A DNA stretch of 64,000 nt from a bacterium (GCA_024231905.1 JAAEQC010000102.1:298974-362973), one strand, 5' to 3'. Positions 1 through 9,682 are shown, counted from the stretch's first letter. The notes: a model not told the origin generated them from the letters alone. A program made the numbers and translations.

Positions 1-1361
1 CGCTCGTGGCCCCGGAAGCGGCCCCGGGCGGATTCGAGGGCGCGGCCCTGGACTCACGCGATTTGACGCCGGGACAGCTCTTCGTGGCCTTGGCCGGAGA
101 GCAGGTGGACGGACGCCGCTTCGCGCCCGAGATGTTGGCTGCCGGACACTGGGTCCTGACCCACGACGACGGTGAAGGCACGGCGGCGCTGACCCGTAGT
201 GCGGCCCCGGCCGCCGCCAGCGGCGCGCTGGTGTGCGCCGACCCGGTGGCGGCCCTGGGTGTCCTGGGACGGTCCTGGCGCCGGCGGCAGCCCGCCCGCA
301 TCGTGGCCGTCACCGGCACCAACGGCAAGACCACCACCAAGGATCTGCTGGCAGCCCTGCTGGCGGGCGCGGGACCGGTCCACGCCACCAGGGGCAACCT
401 CAACAACCACCTGGGCGTGCCTCTGACTCTGCTGGGCCTGGTCCCCGGCCACCGCTTTGCCGTGGTGGAAATGGGAGCATCGGCTGTGGGGGAGATCGCG
501 CGCCTGGGCGCCCTGGTGCGCCCCGAGGTCGGCGTCATCACCAACGCCGCCGAGGCCCACCTGGCCGAGTTCGGCAGCCTCGAGGGCGTGATCGAGGGCA
601 AGGGCGAGATGGTCGAAGCGGTGGCACCGGCGGGCACCGTCATCCTCAATGCCGACAGCCCCGGCTTCGACACCTGGCGCGACCGCGCGGTGGTGCGCGT
701 CGTCTCGTTCGGAAGGCAGGGTGACCACCGGTGGTCCTGGCGCGCCGACGACACCGGTGGCGTTCTCGAACTGGATGGACAGTCCTGGCCCGTGCCCCTG
801 CCCGGCGCCCACAACGGGGCCAACCTGGCCGCGGCCATCCTGGCGGCCCGGGCCCTGGACATCCCCGATCCGGAGCTGCGGCTGGGGCTGGCCGGTTTCC
901 GCGGTTCGCCCCACCGGAGCGTGCGGCTGGAAATGGGCGGGCGCCTCGTGCTCGACGACTCCTACAACGCCAACCCCCGCAGCGTGGTCACGGCCGCCTC
1001 CTCGCTGTTGATCTGGACCGGCGGCCGCGCTGTGGCCGCCCTGGGACACATGGGGGAACTGGGGACAGACAGCGATCGCCTCCACCGACAGACCGGCCGG
1101 GAACTGGCCGAACTCGGCCTGGACGCCCTGGTGAGCGTGGGCCCCGAGGCCGCCGGCCTGGCCACGGGCTTTGCGGACGCCGGTGGCGAAGCTCAACATT
1201 GCACCGACCGGGCCGAAGCCGTCGCCTGGCTCGTCAACCATACGACCGCCGGCGACCGCGTGCTCGTCAAGGGCTCCCGCAGCGCGGCCATGGAAGAAGT
1301 TGTCGCAGGACTGGCGGCCCGCCTGGGCGCGGCCGGTTCCGGATCCACGGACGGAGACTAG
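1..1361 (+). CDS. murF: UDP-N-acetylmuramoyl-tripeptide--D-alanyl-D-alanine ligase, 5' end cut by the window
   Basis: Mur ligase that adds D-Ala-D-Ala to the UDP-MurNAc-tripeptide in the cytoplasm, the last soluble step of peptidoglycan precursor synthesis. The frame is open to the left edge. A GTG at 6 would begin only about 16 residues before the DSR motif, where MurF proteins normally carry some 40-45, so roughly 25-30 residues lie outside the window. Counting from that GTG, the ATP loop GTNGKTTT is at 104-111, followed by NHLGVP and EMGAS, and the C-terminal Mur ligase domain contains DDSYNANPRS. The stop is 3 bases before mraY, so the genes are co-transcribed. Confidence 0.95.
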   Translation, partial: LVAPEAAPGGFEGAALDSRDLTPGQLFVALAGEQVDGRRFAPEMLAAGHWVLTHDDGEGTAALTRSAAPAAASGALVCADPVAALGVLGRSWRRRQPARIVAVTGTNGKTTTKDLLAALLAGAGPVHATRGNLNNHLGVPLTLLGLVPGHRFAVVEMGASAVGEIARLGALVRPEVGVITNAAEAHLAEFGSLEGVIEGKGEMVEAVAPAGTVILNADSPGFDTWRDRAVVRVVSFGRQGDHRWSWRADDTGGVLELDGQSWPVPLPGAHNGANLAAAILAARALDIPDPELRLGLAGFRGSPHRSVRLEMGGRLVLDDSYNANPRSVVTAASSLLIWTGGRAVAALGHMGELGTDSDRLHRQTGRELAELGLDALVSVGPEAAGLATGFADAGGEAQHCTDRAEAVAWLVNHTTAGDRVLVKGSRSAAMEEVVAGLAARLGAAGSGSTDGD

Positions 1362-1364
1362 ATC

Positions 1365-2453
1365 ATGTTCTATCACCTGCTCTATCCCCTGCACGAGATC
1401 TGGTCGGTGTTCAACGTCTTCAAGTACATCACCTTCCGGTCCTCCTACGCCACGGTGACGGCGCTGCTCATCTGCTTCGTTTTCGGCGACTGGGTCATCC
1501 GGAAGCTCGAAAGGCTGCAGATCGGCGAGACCATCCGCAGCGAGGGTCCCGAACACCACCAGCAGAAGGCGGGCACCCCGACCATGGGCGGCGTGCTCGT
1601 GCTGGCGGCCATCGTCGTGCCGACCCTGATGTGGGCGGACCTGTCCAACCGCTTCGTGCAACTGGCCTTGGCGGGCACCATCTGGATGGGGATTATCGGC
1701 TTCGTCGACGACTACCTCAAAGTGGTCAAGAAGCGGCCCAAGGGCATGATCGGACGCTTCAAGCTGGCCGGGCAGGTGAGCTACGGCATCCTGTTGGGCG
1801 GCATCCTCATGCTCACCGGGGGCGACGACCCCAATACCACGGCCACCACGCTCCCCTTCTTCAAGGACGCCTTCATCCACTGGCACTGGGCCTACATTCC
1901 CATGGTGATCCTGGTGGTCACCGGCACGAGCAATGCCGTGAACCTTGCCGACGGGCTGGACGGACTGGCCATCGGCCTGTCGGCCCTGGCCTTCGCCGGT
2001 TTCGCGGTGGTCTCCTATCTCACGGGCCACGCGGTCTTCGCCGACTACCTGAACCTGCTGCACATCCCACCCAGCGGCGAGCTCACCATCTACTGCGCGG
2101 CGGTGGTCGGCGCCGGCCTGGGCTTCCTGTGGTTCAACGCGCACCCGGCCCGGATCTTCATGGGCGACACGGGTAGCCTTGCCTTGGGCGGAGCCCTGGG
2201 AACCGTGGCCATCCTGGTCAAGAAGGAGCTCCTGCTGGTGGTGATCGGGGGCATGTTCGTCATGGAAGCCGTGTCGGTCATGCTGCAGGTGTTCTGGTAC
2301 CGCCGCACGGGCGGCAAGCGGATCTTCCGCATGGCGCCGCTCCATCATCACTTCGAACTGGGCGGCTGGTCCGAGACCCAGGTGGTAGTCCGATTCTGGA
2401 TCGTCGGCATCCTCCTGCTTCTCTTGGGCATGTCGTCGATCAAGCTGCAATAG
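1365..2453 (+). CDS. mraY: Phospho-N-acetylmuramoyl-pentapeptide transferase
   Basis: Integral membrane enzyme that moves phospho-MurNAc-pentapeptide onto undecaprenyl phosphate to make lipid I. The protein is 362 aa, the usual family length, with about ten hydrophobic segments. Family motifs are visible: FVDDYLK with the paired aspartates near residue 116, ADGLDGLAIG near 195, and the histidine cluster APLHHHFEL near 325. It sits between murF and murD in the standard dcw order. The ATG at 1365 has no strong Shine-Dalgarno, consistent with translational coupling to murF. Confidence 0.97.
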   Translation: MFYHLLYPLHEIWSVFNVFKYITFRSSYATVTALLICFVFGDWVIRKLERLQIGETIRSEGPEHHQQKAGTPTMGGVLVLAAIVVPTLMWADLSNRFVQLALAGTIWMGIIGFVDDYLKVVKKRPKGMIGRFKLAGQVSYGILLGGILMLTGGDDPNTTATTLPFFKDAFIHWHWAYIPMVILVVTGTSNAVNLADGLDGLAIGLSALAFAGFAVVSYLTGHAVFADYLNLLHIPPSGELTIYCAAVVGAGLGFLWFNAHPARIFMGDTGSLALGGALGTVAILVKKELLLVVIGGMFVMEAVSVMLQVFWYRRTGGKRIFRMAPLHHHFELGGWSETQVVVRFWIVGILLLLLGMSSIKLQ

Positions 2454-2463
2454 GAGGATGCCC

Positions 2464-3837
2464 GTGGCGTGGGACGTTCGTGAACGCGAGATCTGGGTGG
2501 TCGGCCTGGCCCGTAGCGGCTGCGCGGCCGGCGCCCTGCTGCGTGACGAAGGCGCCCGTGTCCTGGGCATCGACGACGCGTCGGACGAGGCTGTCCGCCG
2601 CCGGTGGGAACGCGAAGGCCTGACCAATCTGGCACCCAAGGCTTTCGACGATCTCCTCATCGGCGGCGGGTGGCCCGACCGCCGTCCGGACGCCGTGGTC
2701 ATCAGCCCCGGAGTGCCGACGAACCATCCCCGGCTGGCCGCCCTTCCGGCGGACGTCCCGCTGCTGGGGGAGACCGAGGTTGGCGCCCGCTTCTGCGCTG
2801 CCCCCCTGGTGGCCGTCACCGGCACCAACGGCAAGTCCACCACCACCGCCTGGATCGCCCACCTGGCCCGGGCCGGCGGCCGCCGTGCCGAGGCCGTGGG
2901 CAACCTGGGACGTCCCCTGAGCCAGGTGGCCCGCGAACTCGAGCCGGCGGATCTGGCCGTGGTCGAGGTGTCGAGTTTCCAGCTGGAAACCGTGGATACG
3001 TTCTCGCCCCGGGTGGGCGTGGTATTGAACCTGGCGCCGGACCACCTGGACCGTTATCCGGACCTGGCCGCCTACTTCGCCGCCAAGCGCGTACTCGCCG
3101 AACGGACGGCGCCCGGCGGCACCTTCGTCACCTGGACCGGCTGTCCCGAGGCCGTGGCCTGGTCCACACCGGCCCAACGCGTCCTCTTCGGGGATCCGGC
3201 CAAGGGGGCAACAGTGGGCTGGTGCGACGGAGTCCTTGCTGTCGGCGATCAGGCCATCCTGCCGGAGAGCGAACTCTCCCTGCGCACCCCGGCCAACTTG
3301 CTCAATGCCCTGGCCGCCACGGCGGCGGCCCTGGCCGCGGACGTGCCGGCAGCGGCCGTGACCGCCGGCCTGCGCGACTTCCCGGGCCTGGCCCACCGGC
3401 ATCAACTCGTGGCGCGCCGCGGCGGCGTGAACTTCGTCAACGACACCAAGGCCACCAACGTCCACGCCGTGTGCGCGGGCCTCGACGGCTACCGGGGCGA
3501 GGTAGTGCTCATCGCCGGAGGCAGCGGCAAGGGCGAGGACTATACGCCCCTGAGGCAGGTCATGGGGCCGGTGCGCCACGTGGTGACCATCGGCGCCGAG
3601 GGACCGGCCATCGGGGCGGTTCTCCGGGACGTGGTGCCCGTGAGCGCAGCGGCGGACCTGGACGAAGCCGTCCGACGGTCGGCCGACCTGGCTGAGCCCG
3701 ACGCAGCGGTGCTGCTCAGTCCCGCCTGCGCCAGCTTCGACATGTTCAGCAACTACCGGCAAAGGGGGGAGGCCTTCGCGGCGGCCGCCCTGGCCGCCGG
3801 CGCCGAGTCCGTGGACGCCGGGGACGGATCCTCGTGA
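2464..3837 (+). CDS. murD: UDP-N-acetylmuramoyl-L-alanine--D-glutamate ligase
   Basis: Cytoplasmic Mur ligase adding D-glutamate to UDP-MurNAc-L-Ala. The N-terminal Rossmann region (VVGLARSG) is followed by the ATP loop VTGTNGKSTTT near residue 120 and the C-terminal domain motif FVNDTKATN. The start needs a decision. An ATG at 2458 directly abuts the AGGAGG at 2452-2457, leaving no spacing, whereas the GTG at 2464 has the same Shine-Dalgarno at 6 bases, so I prefer GTG; the ATG would add two residues. The stop overlaps the ftsW start by 4 bases. Confidence 0.95.
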   Translation: MAWDVREREIWVVGLARSGCAAGALLRDEGARVLGIDDASDEAVRRRWEREGLTNLAPKAFDDLLIGGGWPDRRPDAVVISPGVPTNHPRLAALPADVPLLGETEVGARFCAAPLVAVTGTNGKSTTTAWIAHLARAGGRRAEAVGNLGRPLSQVARELEPADLAVVEVSSFQLETVDTFSPRVGVVLNLAPDHLDRYPDLAAYFAAKRVLAERTAPGGTFVTWTGCPEAVAWSTPAQRVLFGDPAKGATVGWCDGVLAVGDQAILPESELSLRTPANLLNALAATAAALAADVPAAAVTAGLRDFPGLAHRHQLVARRGGVNFVNDTKATNVHAVCAGLDGYRGEVVLIAGGSGKGEDYTPLRQVMGPVRHVVTIGAEGPAIGAVLRDVVPVSAAADLDEAVRRSADLAEPDAAVLLSPACASFDMFSNYRQRGEAFAAAALAAGAESVDAGDGSS

Positions 3838-4994
3838 AGCGTCGCGTGCGCGCCTACGTGGCCGCCTTCGAGGGGGCGGACCCCTACCTGGTGGGCGCCG
3901 TGGGCGTGCTCCTGTTCATCGGCAGTTTCGTAGTGTGGGGGGCTGGCAGCTACAGCCGTCTCGCGTCTACCTCGCCCCTGGGCCAGCACTACGTGGTGGC
4001 CAAGCACCTGTTCATGATCGGCGTGGGCACGGTGGCGCTCCTGGTGCTGCAGCAGGCGGACTACCGGCTCCTGCGGCGGCGTTGGCTCAACTGGGGATTG
4101 CTGGCCGTGGCCTACGGGCTGGTGGCCCTGACCTTGCGCGGCGACCGGGAGATCAATCGCTGGATCACCGTCTTCGGCTTCTCGGTCCAACCGGTGGAAG
4201 TGGCCAAGCTTCTGCTGGTGGCCTTCCTGGCCGAACGCCTGGGCGGGCAGAGCGGGCGCCGGCCACCGGACGTGCGCCGTCTGGCCGCGGCCCTGGGGCT
4301 GGGTGTGCTTCCCTTGGCGGTGATGCTCGTGCTCCAGCCGAACTACGGCAACATCCTGGTGCTGGCGGGGGTGACCCTGGTGGCTCTCTTTGTGGCCGAG
4401 ACGCCTCTGCGGTGGCTAGGGCCCATGGTGGCTGTGCCGGCGGTGGGTATGGCCGTGGCCTTCCGGGTGGTGGACAAGCTGCACATACGCCTGCAGGACT
4501 GGCTCGACGGACTGCGCCACGGGGACTACACCTACCAGGTCACCCAGTCGCTCATCGGCCTCGGCGCCGGGGGTTGGCGGGGGCTGGGCGTGGGGCAGAG
4601 CCACAACAAGTTCGCCTTCCTGCCGGAATCCCACACGGACTTCGCCTTCTCGGTCCTGGGCGAGGAGTGGGGACTCTTCGGCACCCTGCCGGTGATCCTC
4701 ATGCTGGTGATCATCGCCTGGCGGGGCTACGGTATCGCCGCCCGGGCGGTGGAACCCTTCGGTCGTATCCTGGCCGCGGGCGTGACCACCGCGTTGACCA
4801 TCTACGGCATCGCCAACATCGGCATGGTCACGGGGCTGCTGCCGGTGATCGGCGTGCCCCTGCCCTTCGTCAGCTACGGGGGAACGGCCATGGTGGCGGC
4901 TCTGGCGTCGGTGGGCATCCTGCTTTCGGTGGATCGGGTGGCCAAGGCCCACGAACTGTGGAAAGCGCGCTGGGATCGCGGAGGTGCGGCGTGA
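3834..4994 (+). CDS. ftsW: Septal peptidoglycan glycosyltransferase of the SEDS family
   Basis: Polytopic inner-membrane SEDS protein that polymerises lipid II at the division septum. The 386 aa protein has about ten hydrophobic segments and the FtsW/RodA signature GVGQSHNKFAFLPESHTDF near residues 255-275, followed by GEEWGLFG, with the PFVSYGGT motif near 345. The position between murD and murG favours FtsW over RodA. The GTG start overlaps the murD stop (GTGA), and its own end overlaps the murG start in the same way. Confidence 0.95.
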   Translation: MKRRVRAYVAAFEGADPYLVGAVGVLLFIGSFVVWGAGSYSRLASTSPLGQHYVVAKHLFMIGVGTVALLVLQQADYRLLRRRWLNWGLLAVAYGLVALTLRGDREINRWITVFGFSVQPVEVAKLLLVAFLAERLGGQSGRRPPDVRRLAAALGLGVLPLAVMLVLQPNYGNILVLAGVTLVALFVAETPLRWLGPMVAVPAVGMAVAFRVVDKLHIRLQDWLDGLRHGDYTYQVTQSLIGLGAGGWRGLGVGQSHNKFAFLPESHTDFAFSVLGEEWGLFGTLPVILMLVIIAWRGYGIAARAVEPFGRILAAGVTTALTIYGIANIGMVTGLLPVIGVPLPFVSYGGTAMVAALASVGILLSVDRVAKAHELWKARWDRGGAA

Positions 4995-6103
4995 AACGAA
5001 TTCTCATCACCGGCGGCGGTACCGGGGGGCACGTTTACCCCGGGTTGGCCGTGGCCGAGGCCCTGCAGCGTCTGGCCCCCGAGGTGGAAGTGCGTTTCGC
5101 CGGCACCAAGCGGGGACTCGAGTCGGTGCTCGTGCCCCGGGCCGGCTACCGTCTGCATACCTTGCCCGCCTCAGGACTGCGCGGCATGGGAGGCCGGGGG
5201 CGACTGCTCTTCTTGTTGAACTTCGTAGGCGGCGTCCTGCGCAGCCTGCTGCTGTTGCTGTCCTGGCGGCCGGACGCCTTGCTGGCCACCGGCGGCTTCG
5301 TGGGTGCCCCGGTGGCGGTGGCGGCCCGTATGCTGGGGGTGCCCTGTGCCCTGCAGGAACAGAATGCCGTCCCGGGGTCCGCCAACCGGCTGGTGGCTCG
5401 CTGGGCCCGGCGGGTGTACCTGGGTTTCGGCGAGGCGGCCCGCTGGTTCGGCAAGGCGCGGGTGGTGGAGACGGGCAATCCCGTGCGGGCGGCATTTTCC
5501 GCCGCGGCGGGCGCGGATACGACGGCGGCTGCAGACCCGCGTCGCGTGCTGGTCTTCGGCGGCAGCCGGGGTGCACGCACCTTGAATCGGGCCCTGGAAG
5601 AGGCTGCTGCCGTGTGGATCCACGGGGACGCACCGGAGCTACGGATCCAGACCGGAACCACCGACCGGGACCGGGTGGCGGCGGCCTGGTCCGCGGCCGA
5701 TCCGGCGCGGGTGCGCGTCGACGCCTACATCGAGGACATGGCCGCGGCTCTGGCCTGGGCCGACCTGGTGGTGTGCCGGGCCGGCGCCATGACCCTGGCC
5801 GAACTCCAGGCGTCGGGCCGCCCGGCCGTGCTGGTGCCCTTTCCCCACGCCACCGACAACCATCAATTGCGCAACGCCGAGGCCTGCGCCGCCGCCGGCG
5901 CGGCCGTGGTCCTCCAGGACGAGGATTGCCAGGCCGGCGCCCTGACGGCTATGGTGTCCGGGTTGCTCGCCGATCCGGATCGCCTGGCCGCCATGGGCCG
6001 GGCGGCCCGCGGCCTGGCCCGCCCCGCCGCCGCCGCGACCATCGCCGCCGACCTGCTCGAACTGGGCGGGCACCCGGCGGGGACGCGCGCCGAAGGAGTC
6101 TGA
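4991..6103 (+). CDS. murG: UDP-GlcNAc--lipid I N-acetylglucosaminyltransferase
   Basis: Peripheral membrane GT28 enzyme that converts lipid I to lipid II. The protein is 370 aa from the GTG at 4991, which overlaps the ftsW stop by 4 bases. The N-terminus carries the glycine-rich loop TGGGTGGHVYPGLAVAEAL at residues 6-24. The C-terminal UDP-GlcNAc domain shows VCRAGAMTLAEL near 258 and VPFPHATDNHQ near 280. The frame extends upstream into ftsW, but the GTG gives the family N-terminus exactly. Confidence 0.96.
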   Translation: MKRILITGGGTGGHVYPGLAVAEALQRLAPEVEVRFAGTKRGLESVLVPRAGYRLHTLPASGLRGMGGRGRLLFLLNFVGGVLRSLLLLLSWRPDALLATGGFVGAPVAVAARMLGVPCALQEQNAVPGSANRLVARWARRVYLGFGEAARWFGKARVVETGNPVRAAFSAAAGADTTAAADPRRVLVFGGSRGARTLNRALEEAAAVWIHGDAPELRIQTGTTDRDRVAAAWSAADPARVRVDAYIEDMAAALAWADLVVCRAGAMTLAELQASGRPAVLVPFPHATDNHQLRNAEACAAAGAAVVLQDEDCQAGALTAMVSGLLADPDRLAAMGRAARGLARPAAAATIAADLLELGGHPAGTRAEGV

Positions 6104-6107
6104 GTCC

Positions 6108-7487
6108 GTGTTCCGCCACACCCGCCACATCCACCTGGTCGCCATCGGCGGCGTGGGCATGAGCGGCATCGCCGAGGTGCTGCTCAACCTGGGCTTCACT
6201 GTCAGCGGCAGCGACCTGCGCACCGGCCCGGTGACCGACCGCCTGGCCTCGCTCGGCGCACGCATCCACCAGGGCCACGACCCTGCCAACGTGGAGGGCG
6301 CCGACGTGGTCGTGCGCTCCAGCGCCGTCACCGAGGCCAACTCCGAGGTCACCGAGGCCCGTCGCCGGCACATCCCCGTCATCCGGCGGGCCGAGATGCT
6401 GGCCGAACTCATGCGCCTGAAGGAGGGGGTGGCCGTGGCCGGTTCCCACGGCAAGACCTCGACCACCTCACTGGTGGCGGACGTCCTCGCCGCCGGGGGA
6501 TTGGACCCCACTGTGATCGTCGGCGGCCGCATCCGCGCCGTGGGCACCAACGCGGTGCTGGGCGGCGGCGCCCACCTGGTGGCCGAAGCGGACGAGAGCG
6601 ACGGCACCTTCCTGCACCTGACCCCCACCATCGCCGTGGTCACCAACATCGACTACGAGCACGTGGACTTCTACGCCGACCTGGACGCCCTGCGTGACGC
6701 CTTCATGGCCTTCCTGGGCCGGGTCCCCTTCTACGGCACCTGCGTCCTGTGCTCCGACGATCCGGAAGTCAGGGCTCTGCTGCCCCGGCTGGACCGGCGC
6801 GTGGTGACCTACGGCCTCGAACCGGCGGCCGAGGTGCGCGCCGAACTGGGCGCTGTCACGGACGCGGGCCAGACCGCCACTGTCTTCGCCGGCGACGAGC
6901 GCCTGGGGGAGATCGAACTGCGCCTGCGCGGACGTCACAACCTCCTGAATTCCCTGGCAGCGGTGGCCGTGGGCCGGGAGTTGGGCGTGCCCTTCGCCGA
7001 CCTGGCCCGGGGCCTGGCTGCCCACGCGGGCATGGGCCGCCGCCTGGAGGAACACGGGGAGCACGGCGGTGTGCTCGTGATCGACGACTACGGTCACCAT
7101 CCCACCGAGATCCGCGCGACCCTGGAGACCGCCCGCTCGTGGGAGCGTCCCGTGGCGGTGCTCTTCCAGCCCCACCGCTATTCGCGCACGGCGTGTTTCG
7201 CCGCCGAGTTCGCCGACGCCCTGGCCCTGGCCGACACCGTGGGTCTGCTGCCGGTGTACGGCGCCGGCGAGGACCCGGCCGCGGGCGTGGGCAGCGAGGT
7301 CATCGCCGAGGCCCTGGCTCCCAAGGAGGGCGTGTCCGTGACCCTCCTGCCCGATTGCCGCGAGCTGGACGCCTGGCTCGCCGCCGCGGTCCCGCCAGGG
7401 GCGCTGTTGCTGACCCTCGGCGCCGGCGACATCGGCCGCGAGGTGGAGGGTCTCTGCCGTCTCCTCGACGCCCGCGGGGAGGGTTGA
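6108..7487 (+). CDS. murC: UDP-N-acetylmuramate--L-alanine ligase
   Basis: First Mur ligase of the pentapeptide pathway, acting in the cytoplasm. The protein is 459 aa. It has GGVGMSGIAEVLL at the N-terminus, the ATP loop AVAGSHGKTSTT near residue 110, and the C-terminal DDYGHHPTEI near 325. The GTG at 6108 is preceded by AAGGAG (6093-6098). It follows murG by 4 bases. In many bacteria murB and ddl come next; here ftsQ begins 5 bases after the stop. Confidence 0.96.
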   Translation: MFRHTRHIHLVAIGGVGMSGIAEVLLNLGFTVSGSDLRTGPVTDRLASLGARIHQGHDPANVEGADVVVRSSAVTEANSEVTEARRRHIPVIRRAEMLAELMRLKEGVAVAGSHGKTSTTSLVADVLAAGGLDPTVIVGGRIRAVGTNAVLGGGAHLVAEADESDGTFLHLTPTIAVVTNIDYEHVDFYADLDALRDAFMAFLGRVPFYGTCVLCSDDPEVRALLPRLDRRVVTYGLEPAAEVRAELGAVTDAGQTATVFAGDERLGEIELRLRGRHNLLNSLAAVAVGRELGVPFADLARGLAAHAGMGRRLEEHGEHGGVLVIDDYGHHPTEIRATLETARSWERPVAVLFQPHRYSRTACFAAEFADALALADTVGLLPVYGAGEDPAAGVGSEVIAEALAPKEGVSVTLLPDCRELDAWLAAAVPPGALLLTLGAGDIGREVEGLCRLLDARGEG

Positions 7488-7492
7488 GGAAC

Positions 7493-8287
7493 GTGGCCGG
7501 CCCCCGGCAGCCTGCCAGCGGTGCGGGTTTCGCCGTGCGGCGTGACGACGGTCGCCCGCGTCGTCCCGGGTTACGCCGCGCCTTGCTGGCGGCCGCCCTG
7601 CTGGCCGTCACCGCCGGTGGAATGTTCTGGCTCGACCACTCGGGTACCTTCGCCATCGAACGGGTGGAGACGGGCACCTACCGCTTCACCGATGCCCAGG
7701 TCCTGGAATCGCGTCTCGTCGAACTCCTCGGCCGCCGACTGTGGCTCGTGGACCAGGCCGAGGTGGAGACCGCCCTGGCGGATCTTCCCTGGTTACGCCA
7801 GGTGGTTCTCCGTCGCCGCTTGCCGGCGACCCTCAAGCTCGAGCTGACCGAATGGCGGCCCCTGGTTGCGGTGGCCGGAGAATCCACGGCGGCGGGCCCG
7901 CAAGTCCTGCTGGGGGACGGGCGCGTGGTGCCCTTCCCGGCCCACCTGCCGCCGCCCGCCCTGCCGGTGTTGGTGGGCGTGCCGACCACGGTGGATTCCC
8001 TGGGCGCGGTTCGCCTCGAACCCGGCCGGGAGGGGGCGGTGACGGACCTGCTGGCCGCCATGGAGGCTTCGGGACTGGAATCCGCGTGTCCCGTCGATTT
8101 TCTTGTTGCCCGGGACGAGGGATACGCTATCGTCCTCCAGGAAGGGGAAGGAACCCTGCTCGTGGGCCGCGAGGACTTCGTCGATCGCCTCGAACGTTAC
8201 CTGTTCGCCAGGGACCATCTCGAGAAGGGACTCGAGGTCGAGTTGCGATTCGGCGACAGCATCTACGTCCTGCGTCCCGGATCATGA
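7493..8287 (+). CDS. ftsQ: Cell division protein FtsQ
   Basis: Bitopic divisome protein linking the cytoplasmic ring to septal wall synthesis. The 264 aa protein starts at GTG 7493. It has a short basic cytoplasmic tail, one transmembrane segment at about residues 29-47, then a POTRA domain (TFAIERVETG... at 51-121) and the FtsQ/DivIB C-terminal region. Sequence conservation in this family is weak. The call rests on topology, the LPATLKLELTEWRPL POTRA ending, and the location between murC and ftsA. Confidence 0.88.
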   Translation: MAGPRQPASGAGFAVRRDDGRPRRPGLRRALLAAALLAVTAGGMFWLDHSGTFAIERVETGTYRFTDAQVLESRLVELLGRRLWLVDQAEVETALADLPWLRQVVLRRRLPATLKLELTEWRPLVAVAGESTAAGPQVLLGDGRVVPFPAHLPPPALPVLVGVPTTVDSLGAVRLEPGREGAVTDLLAAMEASGLESACPVDFLVARDEGYAIVLQEGEGTLLVGREDFVDRLERYLFARDHLEKGLEVELRFGDSIYVLRPGS

Positions 8288-8377
8288 TCCGGGCCACCAC
8301 GGCGGCGACGGATAGAGATTCGGCATAGAGCGGTCCCGCCCGGGACCCACCCGACGATCCACCGGAAGGAGCCGGTC

Positions 8378-9619
8378 GTGAGTCAAGGCAGACTGATTGT
8401 CGCGTGCGACTTCGGCACGACCTCCCTCAGGGCATTGGTGACGGAAATCGGAGCGGACGGCGATCTGGAGATCGTTGGTTGCGCCACCGAACCGACCGAG
8501 GGCTTCCAGGACGGCGACTTCGTCAACCTGGCCGCGGGCAGCCGCTGCGTCGCCCGCACCATGCGCGCCCTGGAGGGCGACAGCGACATCTATGTCACCG
8601 GCTTCACCTACAACGTCTCCGGCTCCCACCTGCGCTCGGTCCGCGCCACGGCCCAGGTGCCCATCGGCCCCGGTCCGCGCCCCATCCGTCCCGAGGACGT
8701 GGAGGAAGCCCGCGGCCGCACCCGCTCCATGGCCCTGCCCTTCGACCATCGTATCCTGTCCATCGCGCCGGTGGAGTTCGCCGTGGACCGGGTCAAGGGC
8801 ATCGTCGATCCGGTGGGCCGGGTGGGCAGCCAGCTGGAGATGCAGGCCCATCTCATGACCGGTTCGCGCAGCGTCCTGCAGAACCTGGAGAACGCCATCG
8901 AGACCGCGGGCTACCGTCCCCTGGGCGAGGAGGTGGATGTGCTCGCGGCGAGCACGGCCCTGCTCACCCCGGAGGAGCGCGCCGAGGGCGTCATGCTCAT
9001 CGATATCGGCGGACACGCCACCAACTGGGCCGTGTTCCGCAACAATGCCGTGCTGTCCTCCGGCACGGTTCCCCTGGGAGGCCACCAGCTGACGAGTGAT
9101 CTGGCCCATGGGTTGCGCGTGTCCGCCGAACGCGCCGAGGAGGTCAAGCGGGAACGGGGCATCGTCCTGCGTTCCCTGGTGGACCACGTGCCGGTGGAGG
9201 TCCTCTTCGAGGAGGACCGTCCCGAGGAGACGCCGGGCCTGGTGGCGGCGGTGCTCGAACCGCGGTGCGAGGAGATCTTTTCCTTTGTCAAACGCGACTT
9301 CGGGGACCATGGCGAACTGGCCCGTCTGGGCGGTGGCGTGGTGCTCACGGGCGGCGGCAGCCGCTGCCGGGGTGCGCGCCAGCTCTGCGAGGAGATCTTC
9401 GATCTGCCCGTGGTGCGCCGGCACCTGCCCGCCGGGCTGAAGGGCGCTGATCGCTTGCCGGACGGCCAGTGGGCGACCGTACTCGGATTGAGCCTTTGTG
9501 TGGCCCGTGACGCGGTGGACGCGGCCGCCGTGGAAGAGGCGGCCGGCGGCACGGGCCTGCTCGCCCGGCTGCGGTCGTTCTTCAATCCGCGCGGCCGGGA
9601 AGCGGCCGCCGAGGGCTGA
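8378..9619 (+). CDS. ftsA: Cell division protein FtsA
   Basis: Actin-like ATPase that anchors FtsZ to the membrane. The 413 aa protein has phosphate-binding loops CDFGTTSLRALV at the N-terminus and IDIGGHATNWAVF near residue 208, and the adenosine motif VVLTGGGSRCRGA near 320. The extreme C-terminus (LLARLRSFFNPRG, about 393-405) looks like the amphipathic membrane-targeting helix. The GTG start has GGAAGGAG about 8 bases upstream. The 90 base gap after ftsQ contains a small palindrome (8332-8347) but no convincing promoter. Confidence 0.95.
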   Translation: MSQGRLIVACDFGTTSLRALVTEIGADGDLEIVGCATEPTEGFQDGDFVNLAAGSRCVARTMRALEGDSDIYVTGFTYNVSGSHLRSVRATAQVPIGPGPRPIRPEDVEEARGRTRSMALPFDHRILSIAPVEFAVDRVKGIVDPVGRVGSQLEMQAHLMTGSRSVLQNLENAIETAGYRPLGEEVDVLAASTALLTPEERAEGVMLIDIGGHATNWAVFRNNAVLSSGTVPLGGHQLTSDLAHGLRVSAERAEEVKRERGIVLRSLVDHVPVEVLFEEDRPEETPGLVAAVLEPRCEEIFSFVKRDFGDHGELARLGGGVVLTGGGSRCRGARQLCEEIFDLPVVRRHLPAGLKGADRLPDGQWATVLGLSLCVARDAVDAAAVEEAAGGTGLLARLRSFFNPRGREAAAEG

Positions 9620-9653
9620 CGCGGCCCATTGGCGCGAATGTGAGCATTTTTAC

Positions 9654-9682
9654 TTGGCGGTGCGCCGCCGGTGTGCTACTAA
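9654..9682 (+). promoter_or_regulatory. Predicted sigma70-type promoter of ftsZ
   Basis: TTGGCG at 9654-9659 and TACTAA at 9677-9682 are separated by exactly 17 bases, with a TG dinucleotide one base before the -10 box (extended -10). Transcription would start near 9689, about 47 bases before the ftsZ ATG. This would give FtsZ its own transcript besides read-through from ftsA. Confidence 0.6.

Noticed and set aside
54..2903. Very long open frame on the minus strand opposite murF, mraY and murD
   Set aside because: High GC produces long antisense frames. The translation is compositionally odd, rich in Gly, His, Gln and Arg, and the sense strand carries well-recognised genes.
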